A DNA stretch of 64,000 nucleotides from Owenweeksia sp. (GCA_028285465.1 JANQPD010000065.1:1-64000); one strand, 5' to 3'. Positions 50,664 to 60,105 are shown, numbered from the stretch's first letter. The notes: generated by a model from the letters alone, not told the origin. Translations and numbers: made by a program.

Positions 50664-52205
50664 TTATTCACTTGCTTCTGTTTCGTTGCGGTTGGGGTAG
50701 ATCCCGTCTATGGAGATCAGGTAATTGATGGTCAGAAAGGGGTTTCTGATGTCTACTTTCTCGCCCACGAAAGGGGTTTCCTCAACACCTGCCAGGTAGG
50801 TGTTTTCCGATGGTTTGGTGCTGTATGGCCCGGCATTTTTGTTCAGGACAGCGTTTGGAATGTTTACCTGCTGTCCATCGTCTACCGCATTGACGGCCAG
50901 TTTTACGTCATGATTGTGTTCCGGCAGGTTTTCTGCGCTAAGTAGGATCTCATTAGCCCCTACAGTCTGCCCTACTTCGTGTAGTGTGGTACAGCAAAGG
51001 GGTATCCTGCTTTTCAGATCGGGCAGTTTGAAGCTTGTTTTGCCGTTGCCCCCGTATGTATTCCGGATGAGGCTGAACAACTGCTGAGAGGATGCCATGG
51101 ATAAAGGTTGACCATCACAATAATTCAACCCATGATCACGCGCATTACCGTACACACCGGCAAAGGGTATTATCTCTCCCATCAATGTGCCATGGCTGTT
51201 CGGGTTAGAAACACCTTCCACGCAAATGATGTAATTGAGCGCGGTAGCAGGGTTTGTAATGTCCAATTCTCCATTGCCTCCCCGGTTTTCCTGGACAATA
51301 CCGCCTAGTGTTGCCGGAACCGTTGCTTCCTGGCTGAACCTTCCGGCATTTCTATTGATAAATCCATTGGATGGGGATGGGGTGTGCGCACTGTCGGCTT
51401 CATTATTTACGGCTAGCTTAACGTCATGCGTATGCCCGGGCAATTGGTTCAGGCTAAGCCGGATACGGGTATTTCCTCCTGTTTGCCCAACCTCTTCATA
51501 GGTTTGGGCTCCGGTAGCCAACCTCTCCCTGAAGTCCGGAAGTTTTGGGTTGCCCTGGTTGTCTTCGCCATATTTAAAACCCAATAGTGTGGTGAAAGCC
51601 GGGTTTTTGGTAAAGGAGTAAGAGGCGCCATTGCAAAGTTTCCAGCCCCGGGGGGGATTGGCATTGGGCCAGATGGTTAATTGCCCCAGAAATCCGTGTA
51701 CATCATCGGCCCGGTACCGGATGGCATACACCATTTTCACCGCACGGTTTTTTACGGGAACAGGGGTGGCATTCCCTACCTCTTTTTGAGAGAGCTCTCC
51801 CAAAAAAGCATCTTCCGAAGGTTCCTGGCTGAATACACCGGCCTGGTTATTCAGGTAGGCATTGGCGGGGGTATTCAGCACTTCTTCGCCTCCGCTGGTG
51901 TTGTCTACTTCTAATTTTACCTGGTGGTTGTGTTGCGGCATCTGATCCATGGTGAGCACCACTTCATCGGCACCGCTTTGCCTACCGAGTGCACTTTCAC
52001 TTTCGGGTTGTCTTACAAAGCGGTCTCTTAGGTCAGGAATGGCAAAAGTGGTGGTATCGGCCCGGTCGTAGGTAAAGCGGTCTCCTACCATGCGGTACAG
52101 CTTGCTGTATGTATTTTTGTTCAATCTCCGGCCATCGCAGAGCATGAAATTTGACGGGGCAAAGCCAAAAGCAAAAATTTTTATTTCTCCGATGTATCCG
52201 TTCAT
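50664..52205 (-). CDS. Triple phage-tail-collar (MdpB-like) protein
   Basis: Three consecutive collar-type units of about 165 residues are visible, starting YIGEIKIFAFGFAPSNFMLCDG, FLGQLTIWPNANPPRGWKLCNG and MGEIIPFAGVYGNARDHGLN, each followed by a short FxxPDLR(D/E)R segment and a GHNHDVKLxV-type block. Usual members (microcystin-dependent MdpB-like proteins, tail collars) have one unit. The protein may form spikes or bind a surface glycan. There is no signal peptide. The gene starts 1 base after the solo HTH gene, so the two form an operon. Confidence 0.85.
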   Translation of the reverse strand: MNGYIGEIKIFAFGFAPSNFMLCDGRRLNKNTYSKLYRMVGDRFTYDRADTTTFAIPDLRDRFVRQPESESALGRQSGADEVVLTMDQMPQHNHQVKLEVDNTSGGEEVLNTPANAYLNNQAGVFSQEPSEDAFLGELSQKEVGNATPVPVKNRAVKMVYAIRYRADDVHGFLGQLTIWPNANPPRGWKLCNGASYSFTKNPAFTTLLGFKYGEDNQGNPKLPDFRERLATGAQTYEEVGQTGGNTRIRLSLNQLPGHTHDVKLAVNNEADSAHTPSPSNGFINRNAGRFSQEATVPATLGGIVQENRGGNGELDITNPATALNYIICVEGVSNPNSHGTLMGEIIPFAGVYGNARDHGLNYCDGQPLSMASSQQLFSLIRNTYGGNGKTSFKLPDLKSRIPLCCTTLHEVGQTVGANEILLSAENLPEHNHDVKLAVNAVDDGQQVNIPNAVLNKNAGPYSTKPSENTYLAGVEETPFVGEKVDIRNPFLTINYLISIDGIYPNRNETEASE

Positions 52206-52206
52206 A

Positions 52207-52455
52207 TCAGTATGATTTAAGGTTTTGTTGATTCATGAGTGTCCATTGGATCAGCGCATTGGATTTACCCTCCAGGCCCAGTTTGCCGATGATGTTGCTG
52301 CGGTGTTTCTCTACCGTGCGAATGCTACAGGCCCGGGCATCTGCTATTTGTGCTGAGGTAAGTCCACTTTGTACGGCCCGGAGCACTGCTTTTTCCGTAG
52401 TACTTAAAGCCTCCAGGGGATTATTGGGAATGGTGGAAAGTGAATGTTTGGGCAT
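52207..52455 (-). CDS. Solo LuxR-type helix-turn-helix protein
   Basis: The 82 residues are essentially one LuxR/NarL-type HTH domain (LSTTEKAVLRAVQSGLTSAQIADARACSIRTVEKHRSN in consecutive blocks) with no receiver. It is very similar to the HTH of the NarL-type regulator at 63223-63858 (both RTVEKHRSNII). It is cotranscribed with the collar gene, and its own promoter region has three TACGTA motifs. It probably controls the collar gene or itself. A TAGCTTTG box (52460-52467) lies immediately upstream of the ATG. Confidence 0.88.
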   Translation of the reverse strand: MPKHSLSTIPNNPLEALSTTEKAVLRAVQSGLTSAQIADARACSIRTVEKHRSNIIGKLGLEGKSNALIQWTLMNQQNLKSY

Positions 52456-52811
52456 AGCACAAAGCTACCGGAAGGGGTATGCGTGGGCCATACGTAGCGC
52501 CTCGTAAATACCTACGTAGTGCTACGTATTTTTTAGTTTGCCATGCCTTTGTTATAAATCAATTGGCGTACATGCTTCCTGAAGGTCCAGCAAGGTGTGA
52601 AGTGAATTGCAGGTATGCTTGCTGGTGGGCAGCAGTGCTTAAAACCTGGGGGCTGTAAGGTCTTTTTTTGCTCAACTTCCCCTACTCGTGAATAATTAAG
52701 TCATCCAAATTTATACGTACTTTATCCTTAAATTAGACTATGTATTAACGTGAAAGTACATTGCGAAAAGCATAGATATTTTTGACCCTCGAATTACTTA
52801 GCTTTGAACCT
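52456..52811. other. Divergent regulatory region with three TACGTA motifs
   Basis: No gene is seen in these 356 bases between the minus-strand HTH gene and the + strand RadC-like gene. A -7 box (TAGCTTTG, minus, 52460-52467) and TACGTA strings at 52491, 52513 and 52523 face the HTH gene. From about 52700 the DNA becomes A+T rich, close to the island border. Confidence 0.5.
52491..52528 (-). promoter_or_regulatory. TACGTA operator cluster
   Basis: TACGTA occurs at 52491-52496, and as an inverted pair TACGTA-GTGC-TACGTA at 52513-52528. The three copies are 22 and 10 bases apart, so they lie on one face of the helix. The nearest copy is centred 30 bases upstream of the -7 box, a place where a LuxR-type activator would act. 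Confidence 0.5.
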
Positions 52812-53432
52812 ATGAACGTCCGCCTCACTCAAGACCAGAAAATAAAGCTCCTGAACTCGGATGATGTGTACAGCATTATGCAACAAATACTGATGCGGGA
52901 GAATAAGATCCGCAGGAACCAGGAGCACTTTTGGGTAATTGGCCTCGACAACCGGAACAAAATCCTGTTTATAGAACTGATCGGGCTTGGCCAGGTAAAC
53001 CGTGTGGGTGCGAACCCTCCCGATGTGTTCCGCATGGGCATTTATAAAATGGCCGTACGGATGATTTTAGTACATAATCATCCAAGCGGTGAAGTTGACC
53101 CTTCCAGGGAAGATAGAGACTTCACGGATAAAATGTTGAAAGTCGGTAAACTCATCAGTATTGAAGTGTTAGATCATTTAGTAATCTCTGAAACAACCTA
53201 TACCAGCTTTAAGGATAAGGGCATTATGGACGAGCTGACCAAGTCAGGTCTGTTTGAAATTGTGGAGCGAGAAAAAGTTGCGATCAAAGAGTGGCAATTG
53301 AAAATGGAAGCAGAACGGGGTGAACACAGAGGCAAACTTGCAATTGCTAAGAAGATGAAGAAGGAAGGGTATGACAATGACACGATAAAAAAGTTGACCC
53401 GTTTACCCATCGCAGAAATTCGCGAACTTTAA
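52812..53432 (+). CDS. RadC-like JAB-domain protein with Rpn-type tail
   Basis: The ATG at 52812 is used; a TTG at 52782 is possible. HNHPSGEVDPSREDRD is the full HxHX10D metal motif of the RadC-type JAB fold, which probably has peptidase or DNA-related activity. The C-terminal residues (AKKMKKEGYDNDTIKKLTRL) resemble the tail of Rpn/PD-(D/E)XK transposase-like proteins. RadC-type genes often ride on mobile elements. It converges on the operon of the next island and ends only 13 bases from it. Confidence 0.82.
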   Translation: MNVRLTQDQKIKLLNSDDVYSIMQQILMRENKIRRNQEHFWVIGLDNRNKILFIELIGLGQVNRVGANPPDVFRMGIYKMAVRMILVHNHPSGEVDPSREDRDFTDKMLKVGKLISIEVLDHLVISETTYTSFKDKGIMDELTKSGLFEIVEREKVAIKEWQLKMEAERGEHRGKLAIAKKMKKEGYDNDTIKKLTRLPIAEIREL

Positions 53433-53445
53433 GTAAGCCTATCTC

Positions 53446-54426
53446 TCATTTTTCTTCCTTACTACTTCTTGAACTAATCGAGTCCAGCTTGAACTGATAA
53501 TGATTTTTTACAGAATCAAGTTCTACTTCATGAATCTTGTTAATTGAATCAATGGCAACCGCATTATTCTTATTCAATTCACTTTTCTCGTTGTCAGTCG
53601 ATTTTCTCAATTCCTTTAACTCCTTTTTCAAATTCTCTTCTTCCGTAGTGTTCAAATACCTACCCAGCCCCCAACCAGATGAAAGTAGGCCTAAAACTAT
53701 TCCTGATAAAATCAACCAGGATTTAAAGTTCATATTTTTGATTATGTCAATCGGCTTTAGCCCTTCTATATCAACGGCAGAAGACTTGGTTGCCTCTTGG
53801 TGGTTTTGATCTTTGGAGGCACTTAAAACCTTAATAAAGAAATCAATCTTGCATAGAATGGAAGCTCTAATTTTTTGATATTCCCTTTTTTCAAAACATG
53901 CTCCCTCTTCATGATTTGTTAAAAAGGCAATTGGCAGTCTATCGCTATTATTCTGCTTTATAAACCCTTTTAAAGTTATTTCTTGCTCATTAAACTTAAA
54001 AAGGTAAGGAATACTGCGTCTACTGCCAGTAGGTATTTGTTTGAATGTTTTTTGAGACTCAGCCTTATTTCGGGCCTCAAAAATTCTTTTTAACTCATCT
54101 AGGATTAACCCTTGCCCATCATCTTCCGTCCAATAAATGAAGTTACACTGCGCTTTTTCCTTTAGAAAAGAGTTAAACTCATCAAGTATCGCTAGCTCGA
54201 TATCGTCAAACCACTGATCTAGGTCATCAAATGGAATGTCATTCTGTGAAGCAAAGTTCTCTATAGAGAATTCTCGACTATCAGTCGAATTCAAGTTCTT
54301 AGCATGGATAGCAATAACTTTTTTGATACTTCTACCCTGAACTTCTTTTTCTAAGTAAGTGAAGTGAATAACATAGGAATCCTCTGGATTTGTGAAAAGT
54401 GCCTTAATTTCTTCTCTAAGCGTCAT
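53446..54426 (-). CDS. Unknown protein with one membrane helix and coiled coil, third gene of the putative defence operon
   Basis: The 326-residue protein has a soluble N-terminal part of about 210 residues rich in acidic and aromatic residues (LDQWFDDIELAILDEFNSFL, NFIYWTEDDGQGLILDELKR). Then comes a membrane helix near residues 238-255 (LILSGIVLGLLSSGWGLG) and a C-terminal coiled coil with regular Glu/Lys residues. I recognise no family. The start overlaps the helicase stop by 4 bases (ATGA), so it is expressed with it. It may anchor the helicase-nuclease at the membrane or serve as the effector; both are guesses. Confidence 0.75.
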   Translation of the reverse strand: MTLREEIKALFTNPEDSYVIHFTYLEKEVQGRSIKKVIAIHAKNLNSTDSREFSIENFASQNDIPFDDLDQWFDDIELAILDEFNSFLKEKAQCNFIYWTEDDGQGLILDELKRIFEARNKAESQKTFKQIPTGSRRSIPYLFKFNEQEITLKGFIKQNNSDRLPIAFLTNHEEGACFEKREYQKIRASILCKIDFFIKVLSASKDQNHQEATKSSAVDIEGLKPIDIIKNMNFKSWLILSGIVLGLLSSGWGLGRYLNTTEEENLKKELKELRKSTDNEKSELNKNNAVAIDSINKIHEVELDSVKNHYQFKLDSISSRSSKEEK

Positions 54427-57293
54427 AGCTTCCTATTAGCTTTTGAAATTGAGTAGCCACTACAGAGAGACCTCTGGTCACAATCTTTGCAAATAGAGTA
54501 CTTACAAACTCTATCAAACTTTTTGTTTCTTATGTCCGATACAACACCTTTAATTTTATTTTCTATTGCAACGAGGTGGTCTTCACTTAGTTTCTTGGGT
54601 ATTCCTGAATCCTGAGGCACTTCACCATCTCTCTTATTCTCTTTGTCTTGAAGTATATAGATTCTTATATAATCTGCTTTTTCGCCTGTCAGCTCTTTAT
54701 GTCCCAGCCCATATAAATGAAGTTGTTCCTCTGTCAGCTTTTTGTCTTGTGAATCGTTGCTTGATTTGAACTCAATGATTGTAGTTTCGAGGTTTCCCTG
54801 GAAGTCTTTTTTCTTAATCAAGTCGATTCTTCCTGAGACGAATATACCATCCCCTAAATTCAATTGAATGTCCTTCTCGACAAGTTCAATCTCATGAAAA
54901 TCACTCTTATTTTCCTTAATATATGTTTCAACCACTTCTCTTGCCGTGGCTCTCATTTGCCTCTTTAACTCAGGTGGGGCATATGGAAAATTCTCATGAT
55001 TGCTTATAACTTCATCTGTATTGTCCTCTGATATATCTTCCTGATTAAAAGCTCGCTTATGTATTTCTGATAAGGAGTCGTGAATAGTTTTCCCAAACCC
55101 CATTCTTGGGCTCAATGGTGAAGCAAAACCATATATAGAAACCAGTTTAAAACGATAAGAACAATCGAAAAAATCCTTTAGAACGGTGAAATTCAGTTCA
55201 ATGTTATTAGTAGATTCCTTGGGAACAGAAGGGAGTTCTTTCAATTCACTATAATCCTCATGTTCCGAAGATATTAGATAATCAGAACTTGATATTTCAT
55301 TAATAAAAAGTGAGGGCTTCTGATACAATCGATTTGTAAGAGACGGTGCCCTTGAAATGAATAGATATTTTTTTGCCCGTGTTATTGCCACGTAAAATAA
55401 TCGTCTTTCAGACTCATGATCGTCATCCAAGCCTCTATACTTATCAGAGTTTTCAATTAGATCAGCATCAATGAATTTCCATTCAGTGACTCCCCCTCTC
55501 CTCTTTGAAGGAAAATAATTTCTATTCATACCAGGAATAAAAACTACTGGGAATTCTAACCCTTTTGATTGATGAATTGTAATTATTTGTACAGCGTTCG
55601 GTGTTTTATACGTGCTATTTATCCATCCTTCGGGGTAATAATCTTTAGCCGCATGTTTAATAAAATTCAGGAAGTTGAAAAGATAAAATGAAGCACTACC
55701 AGTCTTATAATTGATGGACTCGAAATCGTTAATTACCTGACTAAATTTGCCAAGATTATACATTACAATTTCGCCTGATGAGTTATCATGTTTTTCAGGC
55801 GACTCGGGAAACGATTCTTCCCTAATATTCGCATCTTCAAGGAAATTCCAGAATATATCTTGAAGACAGAACTCCCAATACATTACTGGCCTAGGCTCTC
55901 CTTCTTTTTTGGGAATACTTCTCTCAGGATCTTGTTTCTTAAGCTTTTCAATGGCCTCAGAGATTTTATCCTGTTGAACAGTGCACTTAGGGATTTCTGT
56001 CCAAGCTAAAGCCAGTTCCGACTCATCGATTTCGCCATTTAAAAATTCAAATATCCCTAAAGATGCCTTTATTTCAGGTCTCTCAAATAGCTTATTTACA
56101 CCCCCTGTAATGTATGGAATGTCCTCTTGATCAAAAATTTTGGTGATCTCTTCTGCCTTACTCCATTTCCTGATCAAAATGGCAAAATCAGAATAGGCCA
56201 AACCTCTGGTTTCATCATTTGGTTTGTCTTGAAAAGACTTCCCTTTTAAGCTTTTGATTGTTTCTAAAATAAAGGAGTTTTCAGCTACTTCATTCTCAAA
56301 CTCATTGTATAGAATGTTATTTCTATCGTATGCATGATGGCTAGCAGAGATCATTTTCTTGTCTAGCCTAACCGTATTCCTTGAAATTACTCCTTGAGCT
56401 AGGTCGACAACTCCTTCAGAGCTTCGAAAGTTCTTAATTAACTTGACTTGCTTAATCTTTGAATCTTCTGCATAGCGATCTTCAAAATTGATTATATATT
56501 CAATGTCGCTACCTCTCCATTGGTAAATGTTTTGATCATCATCTCCTACAACGCAAATGTTAACACCAGATTCATAAACAAGTCTGATGATGTCCTCCTG
56601 AATAGGGTTTACATCTTGATACTCGTCAATTGTTAAAAACTGAATTTTTTGGCAGACCTTATCATAGAAATCGCCCTTTTGAGAAAGAAGCTTTTTCGCT
56701 TCACTCATTATCATGGAGAAATCTAAATACCCATTTTCTTTTAGAGTGTTTTCATATTTTTCGCGGGCTTCTAAAATTGTTTCAGGAATGCTCCTACCTT
56801 CTTTTACACGAGCTTCACTGACGATGTTCATGATTTGAATGAACTTGTCCGTATCTACGAACATTTTCATTGGTGTATGAGGTGCATCAATTTGACAGAT
56901 GTCCTTCATACCAATTACTTTATAGTGCTTATCGACAAAAAGCTTCAGCCTTATTTCATCTAAGACCGAAAACTTTTGAAATTCAAACTGATGCTCTTGA
57001 AGAATTTTAAAGCACCAACCATGAATAGTACCAACGTACATTTCTGCCATCCCTTTTAATTCTGGCAGTTCTTCCCGTACTAATTCATAAATTCGGTTTT
57101 TGAGTTCTCCGGCCGCTTTCTCAGTATAAGTGAACGCTAGGATATTCTCAGGCAGCCCTCTTTCTTCTTTTAGAATGTTTACAATGCGTCTGGCGATCAC
57201 CTCTGTTTTTCCAGACCCTGCACATGCTATTATCTGAAGATTCTGGTCTAGAGTATTAAAGGCATCTATTTGCTCCTCAGTGTATTGTATCAT
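54423..57293 (-). CDS. UvrD/Rep-like helicase with C-terminal Fe-S PD-(D/E)XK nuclease domain
   Basis: The 956 residues show the superfamily 1A motifs: ACAGSGKTEVIARRI (I), TIDEYQDVNPIQ (II), VVGDDDQNIYQWRGSD (III), TIHQSKGLEFPVVF (V) and ERRLFYVAITRAKK (VI). From about 690 a RecB-type nuclease follows, with GRIDLI and IIEFKSSN (catalytic Asp, Glu, Lys) and QLHLYGLG. Cysteines in FDCSYRFK and the final CKYSICKDCDQRSLC form a probable [4Fe-4S] site as in AddB and Cas4. It should unwind and degrade DNA. Overlaps of 4 bases with genes on both sides (ATGA) show a tight operon with the methyltransferase before it. Confidence 0.9.
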   Translation of the reverse strand: MIQYTEEQIDAFNTLDQNLQIIACAGSGKTEVIARRIVNILKEERGLPENILAFTYTEKAAGELKNRIYELVREELPELKGMAEMYVGTIHGWCFKILQEHQFEFQKFSVLDEIRLKLFVDKHYKVIGMKDICQIDAPHTPMKMFVDTDKFIQIMNIVSEARVKEGRSIPETILEAREKYENTLKENGYLDFSMIMSEAKKLLSQKGDFYDKVCQKIQFLTIDEYQDVNPIQEDIIRLVYESGVNICVVGDDDQNIYQWRGSDIEYIINFEDRYAEDSKIKQVKLIKNFRSSEGVVDLAQGVISRNTVRLDKKMISASHHAYDRNNILYNEFENEVAENSFILETIKSLKGKSFQDKPNDETRGLAYSDFAILIRKWSKAEEITKIFDQEDIPYITGGVNKLFERPEIKASLGIFEFLNGEIDESELALAWTEIPKCTVQQDKISEAIEKLKKQDPERSIPKKEGEPRPVMYWEFCLQDIFWNFLEDANIREESFPESPEKHDNSSGEIVMYNLGKFSQVINDFESINYKTGSASFYLFNFLNFIKHAAKDYYPEGWINSTYKTPNAVQIITIHQSKGLEFPVVFIPGMNRNYFPSKRRGGVTEWKFIDADLIENSDKYRGLDDDHESERRLFYVAITRAKKYLFISRAPSLTNRLYQKPSLFINEISSSDYLISSEHEDYSELKELPSVPKESTNNIELNFTVLKDFFDCSYRFKLVSIYGFASPLSPRMGFGKTIHDSLSEIHKRAFNQEDISEDNTDEVISNHENFPYAPPELKRQMRATAREVVETYIKENKSDFHEIELVEKDIQLNLGDGIFVSGRIDLIKKKDFQGNLETTIIEFKSSNDSQDKKLTEEQLHLYGLGHKELTGEKADYIRIYILQDKENKRDGEVPQDSGIPKKLSEDHLVAIENKIKGVVSDIRNKKFDRVCKYSICKDCDQRSLCSGYSISKANRKL

Positions 57294-58534
57294 TGAGCCC
57301 CTCTTTTCTTCATTACAACTACTAATTCTTTATTCATTAAGGGAGTCTTCTTTCCCTTTTTTCCCGAGGAACTATTCTTCTTCGGCATTCTTTTGTTTGT
57401 AATGGTTCTACTAAAAGTGTCCACGTGATCGAATCCATTCAATTCAAAAAAGTCTTTAGTTATTTGACCTGTTTCTAACTGGATACCCTTGACAGTTCTA
57501 TTGCTTACAACATAACAAGCATAACCACCCTTTTTGACTTTGTTAGATACATTTCTTATAGATGAGTGATAGCCCCGATAAAATGAAGCAACATCGAGTG
57601 CTCTATTTCTATCAATATTTTCGACTTCACGTACCTGATCATTCAAGACCCTGGATTTAAATTTGGGAATTCTGGATGCTTTTTTTCCTCCCATTAATTG
57701 TTCATCAAGAGCTCTTCCTCGATCCATAAATCCTAACCATTGATTTGCTAAGGCAGAAAATTGCCCATAGGCTACTGTAGTAGTAGAATCACCATAAGGA
57801 GGTGATGTGAGAACCATATCCATACTTTCATCTGGTATTACTCTTTTTGGAATCCTTTCAGAAGTGTCAAAATCGTATATCCTAGATGAAACTTTTTCCT
57901 TCGATTTATTCATAAAATCAAGAAGACCATCTCTATTTTTGCCTAATGTTTTCTCAAAAACAGAAAAGCTATCTGGCTTGAATATCCTGATCCGTTCTGG
58001 GCTCATTCTATATAGTTTGAACTCATTTTTTCTTGTCCATGAGCATAACCTAATAGTTTGACTCAGGGCAACTTGAAAAAACTCCTTGATATCATGATTT
58101 TCAATGGTGTCTACATAATTAGAAATAACTGATATATCTTTTTTAACAGTTCTTGAAAACCAGAAATCAATATTTTTGAATGATGGAACAACTATTGAAT
58201 CTTGGTTAGTTGTGAATCCAAATCTGTAATTGAATAAATAATTATAAAAGTCTCTTAGGTGTAAATCAAGTGTTTGTATTTCAATAGGAGTAGTTTTAGT
58301 TTTTGCTATTAACCTAGCCAAAGGATTCAAATCGGTTCCAATTCCATTTAAACCGTGAAGATTTGCCTCGACTAAAGACGTGCCTGTCCCACAATAGGGG
58401 TCAAAAAGATTAGTAGCATTTTTTCCAAACTCATCAAGCAAGGCTTTTGCTATCTGAGGTATCATTTTTGCTGGGTAAGTATGGAATCCATGAGTTGAAT
58501 AAGTCGTATGTGAATTCTTGAAATCTAAGTCCAT
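57290..58534 (-). CDS. DNA methyltransferase (N4-cytosine/N6-adenine type)
   Basis: The 414 residues contain FDPYCGTGTSLVEANLHG (AdoMet binding, motif I), GTDLNPLARLIAKTKT and, about 190 residues later, VLTSPPYGDSTTTVAYG (motif IV, SPPY catalytic). The segment between is the likely target-recognition region. THGFHTYPAKMIPQIAKALL near the start is typical of this class. No restriction enzyme gene is near, but the next gene encodes a helicase-nuclease, so methylation could mark self DNA. First gene of the operon; its start follows the recombinase by 86 bases. Confidence 0.9.
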   Translation of the reverse strand: MDLDFKNSHTTYSTHGFHTYPAKMIPQIAKALLDEFGKNATNLFDPYCGTGTSLVEANLHGLNGIGTDLNPLARLIAKTKTTPIEIQTLDLHLRDFYNYLFNYRFGFTTNQDSIVVPSFKNIDFWFSRTVKKDISVISNYVDTIENHDIKEFFQVALSQTIRLCSWTRKNEFKLYRMSPERIRIFKPDSFSVFEKTLGKNRDGLLDFMNKSKEKVSSRIYDFDTSERIPKRVIPDESMDMVLTSPPYGDSTTTVAYGQFSALANQWLGFMDRGRALDEQLMGGKKASRIPKFKSRVLNDQVREVENIDRNRALDVASFYRGYHSSIRNVSNKVKKGGYACYVVSNRTVKGIQLETGQITKDFFELNGFDHVDTFSRTITNKRMPKKNSSSGKKGKKTPLMNKELVVVMKKRGAQ

Positions 58535-58620
58535 TCTTTGAGCAATAATTAAAACTAATAAAGGTCTTTTAAATTTTTGAATTTAATCTAGAAAGACCGT
58601 TGAAATATAGGCATTTTCAT

Positions 58621-60105
58621 TTAGCTCATCTTCAGGTTGAAGACATCATTTTCCTCAAATTGACCTTTGGCTATTTGGTCATAGGGTTCAAGAAAATCAA
58701 AAGAAACTTTCCTTTTACTCAGCTTCCGGTTGGTGGTAGTTCTGCGGAGAAAACCTCTGATTTCTTCTAGATCGTCTGAATCTATTAGGTCAACCGCTTG
58801 TTTACAGGTTTGTATCACATCTTCTAAAGGGCGTAAATAGTCACCACTACTGTTTTTCAATTTCTTTAATCGCTGTTCTAAAGTGAGTTTACGGGTAAGC
58901 ATATTGTGCTCCTTTTTGAGATAAAGCGACCGTTCAATGTCTTCATCCAAAAAAGTGTCGATCAGTTTATCTATCCGTAATTCTGCGGCAGCAATCTTCT
59001 TTTCCAAGGCTAGCATAGTTACGTGTCTTTCTTTCTCAAACTGCCAGTGCTTTTTTCTAAGTTTTGCCCGCACTTGGCTACACCATTCTTCGGGCAGTTG
59101 AAGCTGTTTCAGCTTGGACTTTACTTGTTCGGTGAAGTCTTTAGTTTGCAGATAGCTTTCGGGGCATTTCCCTCGTTTCTTAGTGCATCGGTAATAGGCA
59201 TATAAACCACCACTTCCCCTACTCCATTGCGCTGAAATACTGCAACCACAAGTGCCACAGGTAAACAGCGCTGCAAAAGGCCAATTATGAGTATGCTTTG
59301 ATCTACGAGGTCGCGACCTTACGTGCAGTTCGTCCTGCACAGCATCAAAAAGTCCTTTGCTGATAATGGGTTCAAACTTGCCTTCAAATGCTTCACCTTT
59401 GTACTTGATCAATCCGATATAAACTGGATTAGATAGAATAAGCTGGATGGAGGTACTGGAAAACGCTTTTCCCCTGCGCGTATGTGCACCGTATTCGAAC
59501 ATTCGGTCTCGCATAATGGCTAGTGAGTACTTGCCGGTGGCATAGTCTTCAAACATCTTTTTTACCACCTTAGCCTGTACAGGGTTTGGCTCTATGTTTT
59601 TAGTTTCCTGGTTGGACTTATAGCCGAAGGGTGTATGGCCTAGCCACTCTCCCCTTCTCACTTTTTGGCGGTTTCCACGCTTGACGTTTTCGGATAGGTT
59701 GTCGGAATAATATTTGGACTGACCAAAGGCAATTTGCAGCATGAACAGTCCTTGCGGAGTGGGTTCAAACCAAAAGGTAGGAAACTCTAGTGCGGTTACT
59801 TTTTGAATGTCAACCAGATAAATGATTTGCCCACCATCTACACTATTCCGAGCCAATCGGTCAGGATGCCATGCCAGTAAACCAATGGGCTGCTTGCTGT
59901 CATATATCTGCATGATCATTTCATTAAAAACTTTGCGCCCCGGTTTTTTTGCGCTTTTATTTTCAATGAATCGTTTGGTAATTCTAATGCCTGTGTACCG
60001 GGCATATTCGGCTAGTTCCAGGATTTGATCCTGAATGGATTTTACTTGGCGTTCTTCAGTTTCTGAAGATTTACGTGCGTAGAGGAAGTATTTCTTGGGT
60101 TTCAT
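58621..60105 (-). CDS. Large serine recombinase
   Basis: The 494-residue protein begins FLYARKSSETEERQVKSIQDQ, where the first serine of the pair is the nucleophile, and has the resolvase-type HPDRLARNSVDGGQIIYL block. The following recombinase domain (GHTPFGYKSNQETKNIEPN, ...) is joined to a zinc ribbon (CGTCGCSISA ... YYRCTKKRGKC) and a coiled coil. Such enzymes integrate or excise mobile elements. It is next to the methyltransferase operon on the same strand. Its start codon lies inside an inverted repeat (60103-60134). Confidence 0.92.
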   Translation of the reverse strand: MKPKKYFLYARKSSETEERQVKSIQDQILELAEYARYTGIRITKRFIENKSAKKPGRKVFNEMIMQIYDSKQPIGLLAWHPDRLARNSVDGGQIIYLVDIQKVTALEFPTFWFEPTPQGLFMLQIAFGQSKYYSDNLSENVKRGNRQKVRRGEWLGHTPFGYKSNQETKNIEPNPVQAKVVKKMFEDYATGKYSLAIMRDRMFEYGAHTRRGKAFSSTSIQLILSNPVYIGLIKYKGEAFEGKFEPIISKGLFDAVQDELHVRSRPRRSKHTHNWPFAALFTCGTCGCSISAQWSRGSGGLYAYYRCTKKRGKCPESYLQTKDFTEQVKSKLKQLQLPEEWCSQVRAKLRKKHWQFEKERHVTMLALEKKIAAAELRIDKLIDTFLDEDIERSLYLKKEHNMLTRKLTLEQRLKKLKNSSGDYLRPLEDVIQTCKQAVDLIDSDDLEEIRGFLRRTTTNRKLSKRKVSFDFLEPYDQIAKGQFEENDVFNLKMS

